In this document: positions 1 to 8,062 of the stretch, in pieces
Layout: the number at the start of each line of letters is the position of its first letter
How positions within the stretch are numbered: position 1 is the first letter of the stretch
Source of the DNA: a bacterium BMS3Bbin14
Lineage (GTDB): Bacteria; Desulfobacterota; Desulfobulbia; Desulfobulbales; Desulfobulbaceae
Length of the DNA stretch: 64,000 bases
Assembly: GCA_002897615.1 (NCBI GenBank)
Contig: BDTX01000021.1
Span: 245,044-309,043 of the forward strand
Reading direction: 5' to 3'
Translations under genes and position numbers: made by a program
The notes under the pieces: generated by a model
Told to the model about the DNA's origin: nothing
Seen by the model: only the letters and a program-made list of their open reading frames with translations
The model's database searches: none

Positions 1-39
1 GCAGGAGGTAACTCATCACTCTGTGGCAAACCGTAACCG

Positions 40-157
40 GAATCAGTGACGTGACGACTTAAGGTGATGCTCCATATAATATGGATTTATTGCATTATCG
101 CTGAGTAAAATCATTTTATGGCCTTCGCCGCGCCGCCCTGCGGGGCGGTCGATAAAA
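40..157 (+). repeat. Interspersed TIR repeat, copy A (truncated)
   Basis: This is the left part of the short intergenic repeat family described in the findings. It begins with a degenerate end (GAATCAGTGA against the consensus GAATCCGTGA). It continues through the family's shared core (TTTATTGCATTATCGCTGAG) and the GC-rich hairpin block (CCGCCCTGCGGGGCG), then loses similarity after about position 157. It lies just downstream of the zinc-ribbon gene, which is read on the minus strand. Confidence 0.75.
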
Positions 158-229
158 AAATTATTCATGACTTTTTTGTTTATCGCCACTGGTTGGCGGT
201 GGCGGGATGAAGGAATAACAAAAAAACTC

Positions 230-979
230 TCACTCCTTCTCGTCGGCAAATAAATCTCTGAGATCGACATCAAAGCTGTCAAGGGCCGTGCCGGTTTTTG
301 TGGAAGATATTTTGCCGGCGGGGACGGCATCCTGCGCGGATATTGTCTGGGTTTTAAGGTCAATCCCCTCAAACTGTAAATCTTCAAGCGCCGCCGACCT
401 TGTCCGGGCCGAGGGCGCCGCCGCCGGAGCTTCTTCTGCAACGACAACTTCCGCAACCGACTCGGCAACCAACAGATTATCCGTTTCTTTTTCCGTCGGA
501 GCCAGGTCGGAGATGTCTATTTCCGCAAAATCAAACGTCGGTTCCTCTCCGGCTTGCTCCGCCGGTCCCTCTTCTCCAAGGTTTATTGTAAAATCCTCCT
601 CCTGCGGGGCCTCCTCAATTTCTCCGAGACCTTTTTCTCCGGCTGCCTCTGCCGGTGTGGTCTCCTCCAGGCGGATATCCGCCGTACGTGTCGCCACTTT
701 TCCAGTATCCGGCTCATCGTCCAGAGAAAATTCAATCTCCCGGCTTGTCTCTTCCTCCATGTCCATGACGGCATCTTCCGTCTCAAATTCCATCTCCCCC
801 GCAACACCTTCCGGCGCTTCGGGGTCTGCCTTGGCAGCATCAAACCGGAGGAAGAGGGGGGACTCAATATTAGTTGCCGTGCCTCTGGGAAGCCCCGCCT
901 CCTCACTGATATCCCTGCCGCACTTGCCGCAAGTTTTCACTAGATCAAAAGAAATAAAGCCGCATTTTGGACAACGCAT
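230..979 (-). CDS. Zinc-ribbon domain protein, acidic, function unknown
   Basis: The 249-residue protein opens with a rubredoxin-like zinc ribbon: CPKC at residues 3-6 and CGKC at about 17-20, enough to bind one zinc. The remaining 200 or more residues are strongly acidic and rich in Glu, Ala, Pro and Thr, with no recognisable fold, and are probably disordered. Proteins with this N-terminal ribbon and a low-complexity acidic tail are common in Desulfobacterota, but I know of no assigned function. The start is the only ATG that keeps the ribbon at the N terminus. The gene is isolated: the next gene upstream on the same strand is tRNA-Leu, about 500 bp away. Confidence 0.75.
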   Translation of the reverse strand: MRCPKCGFISFDLVKTCGKCGRDISEEAGLPRGTATNIESPLFLRFDAAKADPEAPEGVAGEMEFETEDAVMDMEEETSREIEFSLDDEPDTGKVATRTADIRLEETTPAEAAGEKGLGEIEEAPQEEDFTINLGEEGPAEQAGEEPTFDFAEIDISDLAPTEKETDNLLVAESVAEVVVAEEAPAAAPSARTRSAALEDLQFEGIDLKTQTISAQDAVPAGKISSTKTGTALDSFDVDLRDLFADEKE

Positions 980-1320
980 AACACTCGCCTTTGCTGAAAG
1001 TCATTGCAGGCATTCATCATACCCATGCACTCAACCCGAAAACGGATCACCTTTTAATTGCCGTATTATCGCACACGCTATAATAAAAAATCAAGGTACA
1101 ATTTCACGGAACCACACGATTATCCTGAAAATCTCCCCCTTGCAAAAAAAAACGGCTATTGCTGAGCGGAATAACCGCAGCCTCTCATTCCTTCTCCAGG
1201 CCACTTCTCCGTGATCATGGCGGCGGCCGAGAGGCAAAGAAAACTTTGGCTCAAGCCCGGCAAAAATTGAGACGAAAATTGAAGGAAAATAGGGATGAAC
1301 GAAACGGCAACGCCGTTTAT
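980..1320. other. Intergenic stretch without a recognisable gene
   Basis: This is the upstream region of the zinc-ribbon gene. I see no convincing coding sequence, RNA gene or paired promoter boxes here. The minus-strand reading frame across 1091-1369 is open only by chance and runs into the 47-bp repeat at 1321-1367. Confidence 0.5.
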
Positions 1321-1367
1321 GTAACTCATCACAGGATATATAACCAGGCGGTTTCACGTACTCAATC
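1321..1367. repeat. 47-bp dispersed repeat, copy 1
   Basis: The 47 bases here are identical to positions 38070-38116, where they overlap the end of recD. They run from GTAACTCATCACAGG to CACGTACTCAATC. The first twelve bases also occur at positions 8-19. The repeat has no obvious internal symmetry or coding role. Confidence 0.85.
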
Positions 1368-1430
1368 ACTTACCCGTTCATCACTCCGGCACTGGGCAAC
1401 ACCTGGTGGCGACGGAAGAGGGTAAAAAGC

Positions 1431-1470
1431 AAAAAAAGGGCGATTGCAATATTAAAATCGCAAGCGCCCG
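1431..1470 (-). terminator. Probable terminator after tRNA-Leu
   Basis: On the minus strand, downstream of tRNA-Leu, a hairpin with the short stem GCGATT/AATCGC is followed by CC and a run of seven T residues. This fits a Rho-independent terminator for the secG-tRNA transcript. The stem is short, so the call is moderate. Confidence 0.5.
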
Positions 1471-1477
1471 GCGAGGA

Positions 1478-1563
1478 TGGTGCCGAAGGCCGGAGTCGAA
1501 CCGGCACGAACGAGGTTCACTGCCCCCTCAAGACAGCGTGTCTACCAATTCCACCACTTCGGC
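1478..1563 (-). tRNA. tRNA-Leu (anticodon GAG)
   Basis: Read on the minus strand, the acceptor stem GCCGAAG pairs with CTTCGGC and is followed by A and an encoded CCA. The D-arm (GGTAGACACG), a five-base-pair anticodon stem with loop TTGAGGG, a long variable arm and the T-arm (GGTTCGACTCC) are all present. The long variable arm and the GAG anticodon identify a class II leucine tRNA reading CUC/CUU. It lies immediately downstream of secG and may be co-transcribed with it. Confidence 0.95.
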
Positions 1564-1572
1564 AATGTGTGT

Positions 1573-1968
1573 TTATCGGGGTTGAGAGTTCCGCTCTACC
1601 GGCATTTTCTTTTGTGACGTTGCCGGTGTTGCAGGTGCCGCCTTGGGCGCCGGCAGCGGAATGGTTGCCGGTCCTTTCGGCACTGCGGTCTTCGGAGCGG
1701 GCGCCTGCACCTTTACTCCGCTCATGACCGTGCCCGAGCTTCTGTTGGCGGAAATATAGGCGAGGGAAATGGATGTGCCCATGAAAATAATTGCGGCCAG
1801 GGTTGTAATCTTGTTGAGCAGCGGCAACGGCCCTTCGGAACCGAACAGCGACTGACTTGAGCCGCCGAAGGTGGCACCGATGTCGGCCCCTTTGCCATGC
1901 TGCAAGAGCACGATGCCAATGAGGAACAGACAGACGACAATGTGTACAATTATAAGTAATGTTGTCAT
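1573..1968 (-). CDS. secG: Preprotein translocase subunit SecG
   Basis: SecG is the small membrane subunit of the SecYEG translocon. The 131-residue protein has two hydrophobic segments, about residues 3-20 and 53-72. Between them is the conserved SecG loop (LLQHGKGADIGATFGG, then SLFGSEGP). The C-terminal 50 residues are a Pro/Ala-rich extension longer than in the E. coli protein. The start codon overlaps the stop of tpiA by four bases (ATGA), so the two are translationally coupled. The tpiA-secG-tRNA-Leu order is common in proteobacteria. Confidence 0.95.
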   Translation of the reverse strand: MTTLLIIVHIVVCLFLIGIVLLQHGKGADIGATFGGSSQSLFGSEGPLPLLNKITTLAAIIFMGTSISLAYISANRSSGTVMSGVKVQAPAPKTAVPKGPATIPLPAPKAAPATPATSQKKMPVERNSQPR

Positions 1969-2720
1969 GAAAAATGAATAATCCGGTTAAAAGACTCGGA
2001 TTTCAGTGCAGCGCCGCCCACAAGCGCTCCATCAATGTCGGGCTCGGCCATGAGACTGTCAATATTCTCTGGCTTAACCGAGCCACCATACAGTATCCTT
2101 ATGCTCTGGGCAAGTTTTTTCTCGAACATCCCGGCCAGTACTCCGCGAATGAAGCAATGGGCCTCCTGGGCCTGCTCCCTGGTCGCGGTCTTGCCGGTGC
2201 CGATGGCCCATACCGGTTCGTAGGCGATCACCAGCCGTTCGGCCTGCCCGGGTCGCACATCTTCGAGATCCCGGTGCAGCTGACGCTCCAGGACCTTGAA
2301 GGTGGAGCCAGCCTCCCGCTCATTCAGCGTTTCTCCGATACAGAGTAGCGGAGTCAAGGCAAAGCCGAGGACCCCGACCAGGCGGCGATTAATCAAGTCA
2401 TCGTCTTCGGCAAAGATGTAGCGGCGCTCGGAATGGCCGAGAATAACCATTGTCGCGCCGACATCGCGGAGCATGACCGGGGAGATTTCGCCGGTATAGG
2501 CCCCTTCTTTTTCCCAGCCCGCATTCTGTCCGGCGACCTGAATAACGGAGTCCTTGACCGCCTCCGCTACCGCCGCGAGAGCAGTATAAGGCGGCGCCAG
2601 CATCACCTCCCGGTCTGTCAGGTTCCGGCAGCCCTCGGCGATAGATGCGGCCAGGGCCGCCGCTTCGGCGACCGTGAGGTTCATTTTCCAGTTGCCGGCA
2701 ATCAGTGGTTTTCGGCTCAT
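1965..2720 (-). CDS. tpiA: Triosephosphate isomerase
   Basis: The enzyme interconverts dihydroxyacetone phosphate and glyceraldehyde 3-phosphate. The 251-residue protein has the family's usual length and all key motifs: GNWKMN near the N terminus (substrate lysine), LGHSERR (catalytic histidine), AYEPVWAIGTGKTA (catalytic glutamate and flexible loop 6) and YGGSVKPEN (phosphate binding). A good ribosome binding site (GGGAGG) lies five bases before the ATG. It is third in the gap-pgk-tpiA glycolytic run, 25 bp after pgk. Confidence 0.98.
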   Translation of the reverse strand: MSRKPLIAGNWKMNLTVAEAAALAASIAEGCRNLTDREVMLAPPYTALAAVAEAVKDSVIQVAGQNAGWEKEGAYTGEISPVMLRDVGATMVILGHSERRYIFAEDDDLINRRLVGVLGFALTPLLCIGETLNEREAGSTFKVLERQLHRDLEDVRPGQAERLVIAYEPVWAIGTGKTATREQAQEAHCFIRGVLAGMFEKKLAQSIRILYGGSVKPENIDSLMAEPDIDGALVGGAALKSESFNRIIHFS

Positions 2721-2745
2721 ATCGTCCTCCCTGCGAATCGTTTCG

Positions 2746-3927
2746 TTACACCCCGTCCAAGGCCTGCACGCCGGGCAGGGTTTTGCCCTCCATCAGCATC
2801 AGAAAAGCACCGCCGCCGGTGGACATATAGGAAATATTGTCGGCTGCGCCGAATTTTTTGACTGCCGCGTTGGTGTCCCCGCCGCCGGTAATGCTGAGAG
2901 CATGGGCAGAGGCGACCACGTGGGTCAGGGCCATGGTGCCGCGGGCAAAGGCGTCCACCTCGAAGGCGCCCATGGGGCCGTTCCAGATAATCGTCCCGGC
3001 ATCCGCCAGGGCCTCGCTGAAAACCAGGACCGTTGCCGGCCCGATATCGAGCGCCATCCAGCCCGCGGGAATATCCTGGACCGTCACCTGCTTCGAGACC
3101 GCATCAGGAGAAAACCGGTCCGCCGCAATCACATCCACGGGCAGATAGACCTGCACTCCTTTTTCCCGGGCTTGATGCAGCAGTTGCTCCGCCGCCGCCA
3201 ACCGGTCATCCTCCACCCTGGAGGCACCCACATCAAGACCCTGGCTTTTGAGAAAGGTATTGGCCATGGCCCCGCCGATCAGCAGCCGGTCCACCTTGGC
3301 CAGCATGTTCTCAAGCGCGCCAAGTTTGCTTGAGACCTTGGCGCCGCCGACTATGGCCGCCAGCGGCCGAACCGGCTCATCCAGGCAGCGGTGAAAATAG
3401 TCCAGTTCTTTCTGCAGCAGGAAACCGGCCGCCTTGTCCGCGAACTGTTCCGGGACCGCGACCACGGAAGCATGAGCCCGGTGGGATACGGCAAAGGCGT
3501 CATTGATGAAGACCTCGGCCAGGGAGGCCAGCCGTTTTGCAAAATCCGGATCGTTTTTCTTTTCTTCGGCATGGTAACGCAGATTTTCCAGCAGGACGAC
3601 GTCACCGTCCTGCATCGCCCCGACTATGGACTCGACGTCCGGGCCGACGCAGTCCGGCGCCATTTTGACCGGCCGTCCGATCAGGCCGGCGAGATGGACG
3701 GCGACCGGCGCCAGTGAATATCTGGCGACCCGTTCGCCCCCGGGCCGGCCCAGATGGGAACAGAGAATAACCCTGGCTCCCTGCTGTAACGCATACTCCA
3801 GGGTCGGCAGGGCCGTCCGGACTCTGATATCATCGGTGATCCGTCCCTCTTCGTCCATCGGCACATTAAAGTCCACCCGGATCAGAAGCCGTTTGCCTGC
3901 AATATCAAGGTCCCGCACTGTTTTCAT
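2746..3927 (-). CDS. pgk: Phosphoglycerate kinase
   Basis: Pgk transfers phosphate between 1,3-bisphosphoglycerate and ADP. The 393-residue protein has standard length. It shows the N-terminal substrate motif (LIRVDFNVPMDEEG), the arginine-containing motif SHLGRPGG, LLENLRY, the hinge and nucleotide motifs (IVGGAKVSSK, WNGPMGAFE) and the C-terminal GGGDTNAAVKKF loop. The ATG has a GGGGAGA ribosome site. A TIR repeat (3940-4063) lies between gap and pgk, ending only 12 bp before this start codon, so it would be part of the mRNA leader if the genes form one transcript. Confidence 0.98.
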   Translation of the reverse strand: MKTVRDLDIAGKRLLIRVDFNVPMDEEGRITDDIRVRTALPTLEYALQQGARVILCSHLGRPGGERVARYSLAPVAVHLAGLIGRPVKMAPDCVGPDVESIVGAMQDGDVVLLENLRYHAEEKKNDPDFAKRLASLAEVFINDAFAVSHRAHASVVAVPEQFADKAAGFLLQKELDYFHRCLDEPVRPLAAIVGGAKVSSKLGALENMLAKVDRLLIGGAMANTFLKSQGLDVGASRVEDDRLAAAEQLLHQAREKGVQVYLPVDVIAADRFSPDAVSKQVTVQDIPAGWMALDIGPATVLVFSEALADAGTIIWNGPMGAFEVDAFARGTMALTHVVASAHALSITGGGDTNAAVKKFGAADNISYMSTGGGAFLMLMEGKTLPGVQALDGV

Positions 3928-3939
3928 TTATTTCTCCCC

Positions 3940-4063
3940 GAATCCGTGACGGCTTGAGCATGATATTTTATGCAATATGTGTGATTTGTTGCATTATCTT
4001 CGAATAAACGCATTTTCCGGTCTTCACCGCGCCGGACTGCGGTCCGCCCGGTAACGGATTCAG
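3940..4063 (+). repeat. Interspersed TIR repeat, copy B (short form)
   Basis: This 124-bp copy keeps both ends (GAATCCGTGACGGCTTGAG at the left, ACGGATTCAGG at the right). It lacks the interior third of the long copies, so it looks like an internally deleted derivative. It sits inside the gap-pgk interval, with its left end next to the pgk ribosome binding site. Confidence 0.85.
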
Positions 4064-4139
4064 GTCTTCCCTTGGCATGGGCCGCAAGGTCTGTGGCGCT
4101 GGACATCCGCGGCGGGTCCTCGGCAACCGGGCCGGAGAA

Positions 4140-5360
4140 TCAGACCATTCGTTCCGCTACGGAGGCGGTCAGTTCCCCGAGCATATTGGTGTAGCTGCCC
4201 AGTTCATTATCATACCAGCCGTAAATAACGGCCTGGGTAACCGGGACCTCCATGATGGGGGACGTCCGGCCCGGTTCGAAATTACAGCTCTTGATCTTGT
4301 CCAGGTTCACACTGATCGAGGCGGTGCGGGTATGGGTTTCCGTCGATTCGATCACTGCCGCCGCCTGGGGGACCCCGACGATATCGGAGGAGACATTCTG
4401 TTCCTCCGAGTATTCAAGGTAGGGTGAGTTGGCCGCATAATCCCGGTAGATCGAGTTGATCAGGTCACGGCCGATGGGACTTTCCAACTCATCCTGCAGG
4501 TTCAGCACCAGGACAATCAGCGAGCCGGTGGCGGTGGGAACCCGTACCGATTCGGCAAGGAAGCCGATGGACCGCATTTCCGGGATCACGAGGCGCAGGG
4601 CCTTGGCCGCACCGGTGGTGGTCAGGATAATGTTATTCAGGATAGAGCGGTTCTTCCGCAGGTCGGTGGCCCCGGCGCCGGGCAGCCGGTCCAGCACCTG
4701 CTGTGAACCCGTGGCGGCATGGATCGTAACCATGGAGGCGGAAAGCAGCCGGTCGGCGCCGAAATGATCGATCAACGGCTTGATCATATAGGAAAGACAG
4801 GTAGTGGTACAGGAGGCGGCGGAAATCATGCTGTGCCGGGTCGGGTTATAGATATCATCATTGATGCCCATCACCGTGGTGACGGCATCGACCGGCATAT
4901 CAATCCCCTTGGCCTTGATTTTATACGGGGCCGAGAGGATGACTTTCTCTGCCCCTGCCTGCAGATGACCGCGCAGCGAACCTCTGGCATTATCAGCATC
5001 CGCCGTCGGATCCCTGAATGCGCCGGTGCTGTCGATCACCAGGCGGACATCGTTGCTCTGCCACTTGATATCCTTGGGGTTGCGGGACTCGCGCAGGATG
5101 GTGACCGGCACCCCGTTTATGGTCATGGTCCCGGTGTCTTCACGCAGGTTTTCAATAGCCCGTTCCCCCCGGTGACCATGCAGGAAGACGGACAGGCGGC
5201 CGTATGAGGAATCTTTTTCTATAACGGCGGCGATATCTTCCAGGCCCATGCCGACCTCGCGGCCGAGATTGACCACGATTCCTGAAAAAAACTGGCGGGA
5301 GACATGATGCCATAGCGACAGTTTACCGATTCTGCCAAGGCCATTGATTCCGAGTTTCAT
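4140..5360 (-). CDS. gap: Glyceraldehyde-3-phosphate dehydrogenase, long form
   Basis: This is NAD(P)-dependent GAPDH. The N terminus MKLGINGLGRIGKLSLW is the Rossmann dinucleotide motif. SAASCTTTC (about residues 181-189) carries the catalytic cysteine and TIHAATGSQQVLD the adjacent catalytic histidine. The protein is 406 residues, about 70 longer than the usual 335, with extra sequence in the first 110 residues. The ATG is preceded by AAAGGAGAAGCGCAATA. It opens the gap-pgk-tpiA-secG run. The coenzyme preference cannot be read reliably from the sequence. Confidence 0.9.
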   Translation of the reverse strand: MKLGINGLGRIGKLSLWHHVSRQFFSGIVVNLGREVGMGLEDIAAVIEKDSSYGRLSVFLHGHRGERAIENLREDTGTMTINGVPVTILRESRNPKDIKWQSNDVRLVIDSTGAFRDPTADADNARGSLRGHLQAGAEKVILSAPYKIKAKGIDMPVDAVTTVMGINDDIYNPTRHSMISAASCTTTCLSYMIKPLIDHFGADRLLSASMVTIHAATGSQQVLDRLPGAGATDLRKNRSILNNIILTTTGAAKALRLVIPEMRSIGFLAESVRVPTATGSLIVLVLNLQDELESPIGRDLINSIYRDYAANSPYLEYSEEQNVSSDIVGVPQAAAVIESTETHTRTASISVNLDKIKSCNFEPGRTSPIMEVPVTQAVIYGWYDNELGSYTNMLGELTASVAERMV

Positions 5361-5481
5361 TATTGCGCTTCTCCTTTCCTGTTGTCGGTATTCCGTGGCA
5401 TCCCCGAGCCGGCCGGCTGCCCGAGAACTCTACTGAAGGGGTATCAACACACCTCCTTGGACAATTGTCAAAATAATGACT

Positions 5482-5509
5482 ATTATAATCCAAATTGAAT
5501 CTTGTCGAA
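5482..5509 (-). promoter_or_regulatory. Candidate promoter of the gap-pgk-tpiA run
   Basis: On the minus strand TTCGAC (5504-5509) and a perfect TATAAT (5482-5487) are separated by 16 bp, a good sigma-70 type pair. It lies about 120 bp upstream of the gap start. Just downstream, at 5460-5469, is the perfect palindrome GACAATTGTC, a possible operator. Confidence 0.5.
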
Positions 5510-5690
5510 AGATTAACCAGCATGGCCGGGCCGAATTTTAGGCCGCAGCCACCATGAACAATGAAAATCTGCCGGAATTCAGTGCGTTGACGCGGACTGT
5601 TTTCTGTGCGGGCGAAGTATCTCCCGAGATGTCGACCCGGGTGAACTGTTACGATTTTTAAACACCTCATGAATCTGTCACGGATAGACT

Positions 5691-6389
5691 ATGTCACACG
5701 ACCACAGAGAAGCTGTTATCCTGCTCAGCGGCGGGCTTGATTCCACAACCGTTCTGGCCCTTGCCCTTTCGCAGGGCTACGCTTGTTCCTGCCTGAGCTT
5801 CAGCTATGGGCAGCGCCAGAAAATCGAATTGCAAAAGGCCAGGGCGCTCAGTAAAAAAATGGGCGCCCGGCGCCATCTGGTCCTGCGGCTTGACCTGGAT
5901 ACCATTGGCGGCTCGGCCCTGACCACGGCGATCGATGTCCCCAAGGATCGCGACTTTTCGGCAATGGACCAGGGGATCCCGGTTACGTACGTGCCCGGTC
6001 GCAACATTATTTTCCTGTCGCACGCCGTGGCCTGGGCCGAGGTGATCGGTGCCTCCGACATCTTTCTGGGAATCAATGCCGTTGACTTCAGCGGCTACCC
6101 TGATTGCCGGCCGGATTTTCTCGCTGCTTTTGAAAAAATGGCCAACCTCGGCACCAGGTCGGGCAGTGAAGACAAACCCTTTACCCTGCACGCGCCCTTG
6201 ATGCATCTGCGGAAAAAGGAGATTATCGAAATGGGCATGAGTCTCGGGGTGGACTATTCCATGACCCACAGCTGCTACGATCCCCGGGGCGGACTTGCCT
6301 GCGGCCGTTGTGATGCCTGCCGGCTCCGGCTCCGGGGATTTGCCGAGGCCGGAATGGTTGACCCGGTGAGTTATGACCTGAATCCGTGA
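5691..6389 (+). CDS. queC: 7-cyano-7-deazaguanine synthase QueC
   Basis: QueC converts 7-carboxy-7-deazaguanine to preQ0 with ATP and ammonia, in the pathway to queuosine. The 232-residue protein has the PP-loop (LLSGGLDSTTVL) near the N terminus, the FSYGQRQ motif, and the C-terminal zinc-binding cysteines (SCYDPRGGLACGRCDAC). The last two codons and the stop (AAT CCG TGA) lie inside the terminal inverted repeat of repeat copy C, so the insertion set the present C terminus. No other queuosine genes are adjacent. Confidence 0.96.
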   Translation: MSHDHREAVILLSGGLDSTTVLALALSQGYACSCLSFSYGQRQKIELQKARALSKKMGARRHLVLRLDLDTIGGSALTTAIDVPKDRDFSAMDQGIPVTYVPGRNIIFLSHAVAWAEVIGASDIFLGINAVDFSGYPDCRPDFLAAFEKMANLGTRSGSEDKPFTLHAPLMHLRKKEIIEMGMSLGVDYSMTHSCYDPRGGLACGRCDACRLRLRGFAEAGMVDPVSYDLNP

Positions 6390-6617
6390 GCGTTCGAGAA
6401 CGGTGCAGATGCAGATAGCGAGCCTGCGAGACCTTCGAGGCGGCAACGATGTTGATTATCCTGGTGTGATATCAACTTTGTTGCCAACGCAGCAGCTGCG
6501 CCGTTATCGGGCGGACCGCAGGGCGGCGCGGTGCAGACCAGAGAATGCGGTTATTCGTCAATAATGCAATAAACTTCATATATTGCATGGAACATCACCT
6601 CAAGCCGTCACGGATTC
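6380..6617 (-). repeat. Interspersed TIR repeat, copy C (full length)
   Basis: This 238-bp copy has perfect 10-bp terminal inverted repeats, GAATCCGTGA at 6380 and TCACGGATTC at 6608-6617. In the orientation of the other copies it is on the minus strand. Its interior matches copy F along its whole length, including the GC-rich hairpin and the GTTGAT...ATCAAC hairpin. It overlaps the stop codon of queC. Confidence 0.9.
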
Positions 6618-6631
6618 AAGGTATGAGGTTG

Positions 6632-6690
6632 TGCGGAAATAAGTTGGGAGGATTGGCGCCCGGCTTCGGGCCTTGAAGTCTGAGGCTGAA
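6632..6690. repeat. Short sequence resembling 62437-62495
   Basis: About 45 bp here, centred on ATTGGCGCCCGG, resemble a segment just downstream of arsS (62437-62495) at roughly three bases in four. Both lie 3' of a gene and neither is coding. I cannot assign a role. Confidence 0.4.
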
Positions 6691-6733
6691 ACGCCCGGCC
6701 AGGCTGCCGGCTGAAGTCGGCCGTCCCGGGCGT
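6691..6733 (-). terminator. Hairpin after pyrC
   Basis: ACGCCCGG (6691-6698) pairs with CCGGGCGT (6726-6733), with an inner GCCG/CGGC stem, right at the pyrC stop codon on the minus strand. It is a plausible terminator or 3' end stabiliser, but no clear T tract follows. Confidence 0.4.
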
Positions 6734-8031
6734 CAGGACGAGCGCTGCTCACATCGTTGATTCAGGTCATACATAACCCTGCCGTCGACCATGGTTAAAA
6801 CGGCACGGCCCTGCAGGCGCCAGCCCAGGAACGGTGAGTTCCGGCTCCTGGATACAACCGTGTCCTGCGTGTAGTCAAATTCCAGCGCGGGATTGATTAC
6901 CGTCAGGTCGGCGGGTACGCCGGTGGCCAGAGAACCGCCCGTCACTCCAAGGATTCCTGCCGGATTCACGGAGAGCAGCTCGACAAAGCGCTTCTCGTCA
7001 ATAAGCCCTTGGCGAACCAGGGCCAAGGTCAGCGGCACCGAGGTCTCAAGGCCGATAATCCCATTGGCGGCCAGGTCGAACTCCACCTCTTTTTCCAGGG
7101 TTGAGTGCGGCGCGTGGTCGGTGGCAACGGCATCAAGAGTTCCGTCCGCCAGGGCCTCGCAGACGGCCAGGCGATCAGGTTCCGAGCGGAGCGGCGGATT
7201 CATCTTGGCGTTGGTGTTGTAGCCTGCCACCGCCTCGTCGGTCAGGGTGAAATAGTGCGGGGCGGTTTCGGCCGTTACCCGGACCCCGCGGGCCTTGGCC
7301 GAGCGGATCAGGTCAAGCGACATGATTGTGCTTACATGGGCGATATGGACCGGTTTGCCGGTATATTCGGCCAGGGCGATATCGCGGTAAACCATGATGG
7401 ACTCCGCTGCCGTGGGAATCCCCATCAGGCCGAGGCTGGTGGACACCACCCCTTCGTTCATAACTCCGTGCCGGCCAAGCGCCTGCTCTTCACTATGAGA
7501 GATGACCCGAAGGCCATAGTCCCCGGCATACTCCAGGGCCCGGCGCATAAGCTGGCTGTCACGGACCGGCCGGCCGTCGTCGGACAGGGCGACCACTCCC
7601 GCCGCCTTCATGTCGCCGAATTCGGCCAGGCTCTCGCCGCGGCTTGACTTGCTGATGGCCCCCACGGGATAAACCCGGGCAAAACCATCCCGGGCCCGCT
7701 GGAGAATCAGGATGGTGACGGCCATGCCGTCGTTCACCGGCCGGGTATTGGGCATACAGGCAACCGCCGTGAAACCTCCGGCCGCCGCCGCCCGGGTGCC
7801 GCTGACGATATCTTCCTTGTATTCCTCTCCCGGCTCCCGTAGGTGTACATGCATATCAATCAGGCCCGGCACGATCCAGCACCCCTGCACGTCAATCTCG
7901 CGGACCTCGTCGGTCGCGGCTTCACCCGGCCCGGCAACGGTGCCATGAACAACCAGAAGATCTCCCTGCCGGTCGACACCGTTTTGCGGGTCAATAATCC
8001 GCCCGTTTTTTAACAGCCAGCTTTGTGACAT
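6733..8031 (-). CDS. pyrC: Dihydroorotase (class I, PyrC)
   Basis: Dihydroorotase cyclises carbamoyl-aspartate in pyrimidine synthesis. The protein has the metal-binding DMHVHLREPG motif near residue 60, HSEEQAL, HIAHVST, TAETAPHYF and ATDHAPH motifs, typical of the class I (about 430-residue) enzyme. I chose the ATG at 8031 (MSQSWLLKNGRI) over an upstream in-frame start at 8115, because AAGGA lies ten bases before it and the extra 28 residues are unlike the family and overlap pyrB. It follows pyrB by 31 bp and is probably co-transcribed with it. Confidence 0.95.
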   Translation of the reverse strand: MSQSWLLKNGRIIDPQNGVDRQGDLLVVHGTVAGPGEAATDEVREIDVQGCWIVPGLIDMHVHLREPGEEYKEDIVSGTRAAAAGGFTAVACMPNTRPVNDGMAVTILILQRARDGFARVYPVGAISKSSRGESLAEFGDMKAAGVVALSDDGRPVRDSQLMRRALEYAGDYGLRVISHSEEQALGRHGVMNEGVVSTSLGLMGIPTAAESIMVYRDIALAEYTGKPVHIAHVSTIMSLDLIRSAKARGVRVTAETAPHYFTLTDEAVAGYNTNAKMNPPLRSEPDRLAVCEALADGTLDAVATDHAPHSTLEKEVEFDLAANGIIGLETSVPLTLALVRQGLIDEKRFVELLSVNPAGILGVTGGSLATGVPADLTVINPALEFDYTQDTVVSRSRNSPFLGWRLQGRAVLTMVDGRVMYDLNQRCEQRSS

Positions 8032-8062
8032 CGTTGAAAATTCCTTGGCAAGATTCAGGTAT

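Noticed and set aside
5430..5460. Possible leader peptide before gap (AAGGAGG followed by TTG and five codons)
   Set aside because: The spacing is poor, the start is TTG, and no attenuator structure accompanies it.
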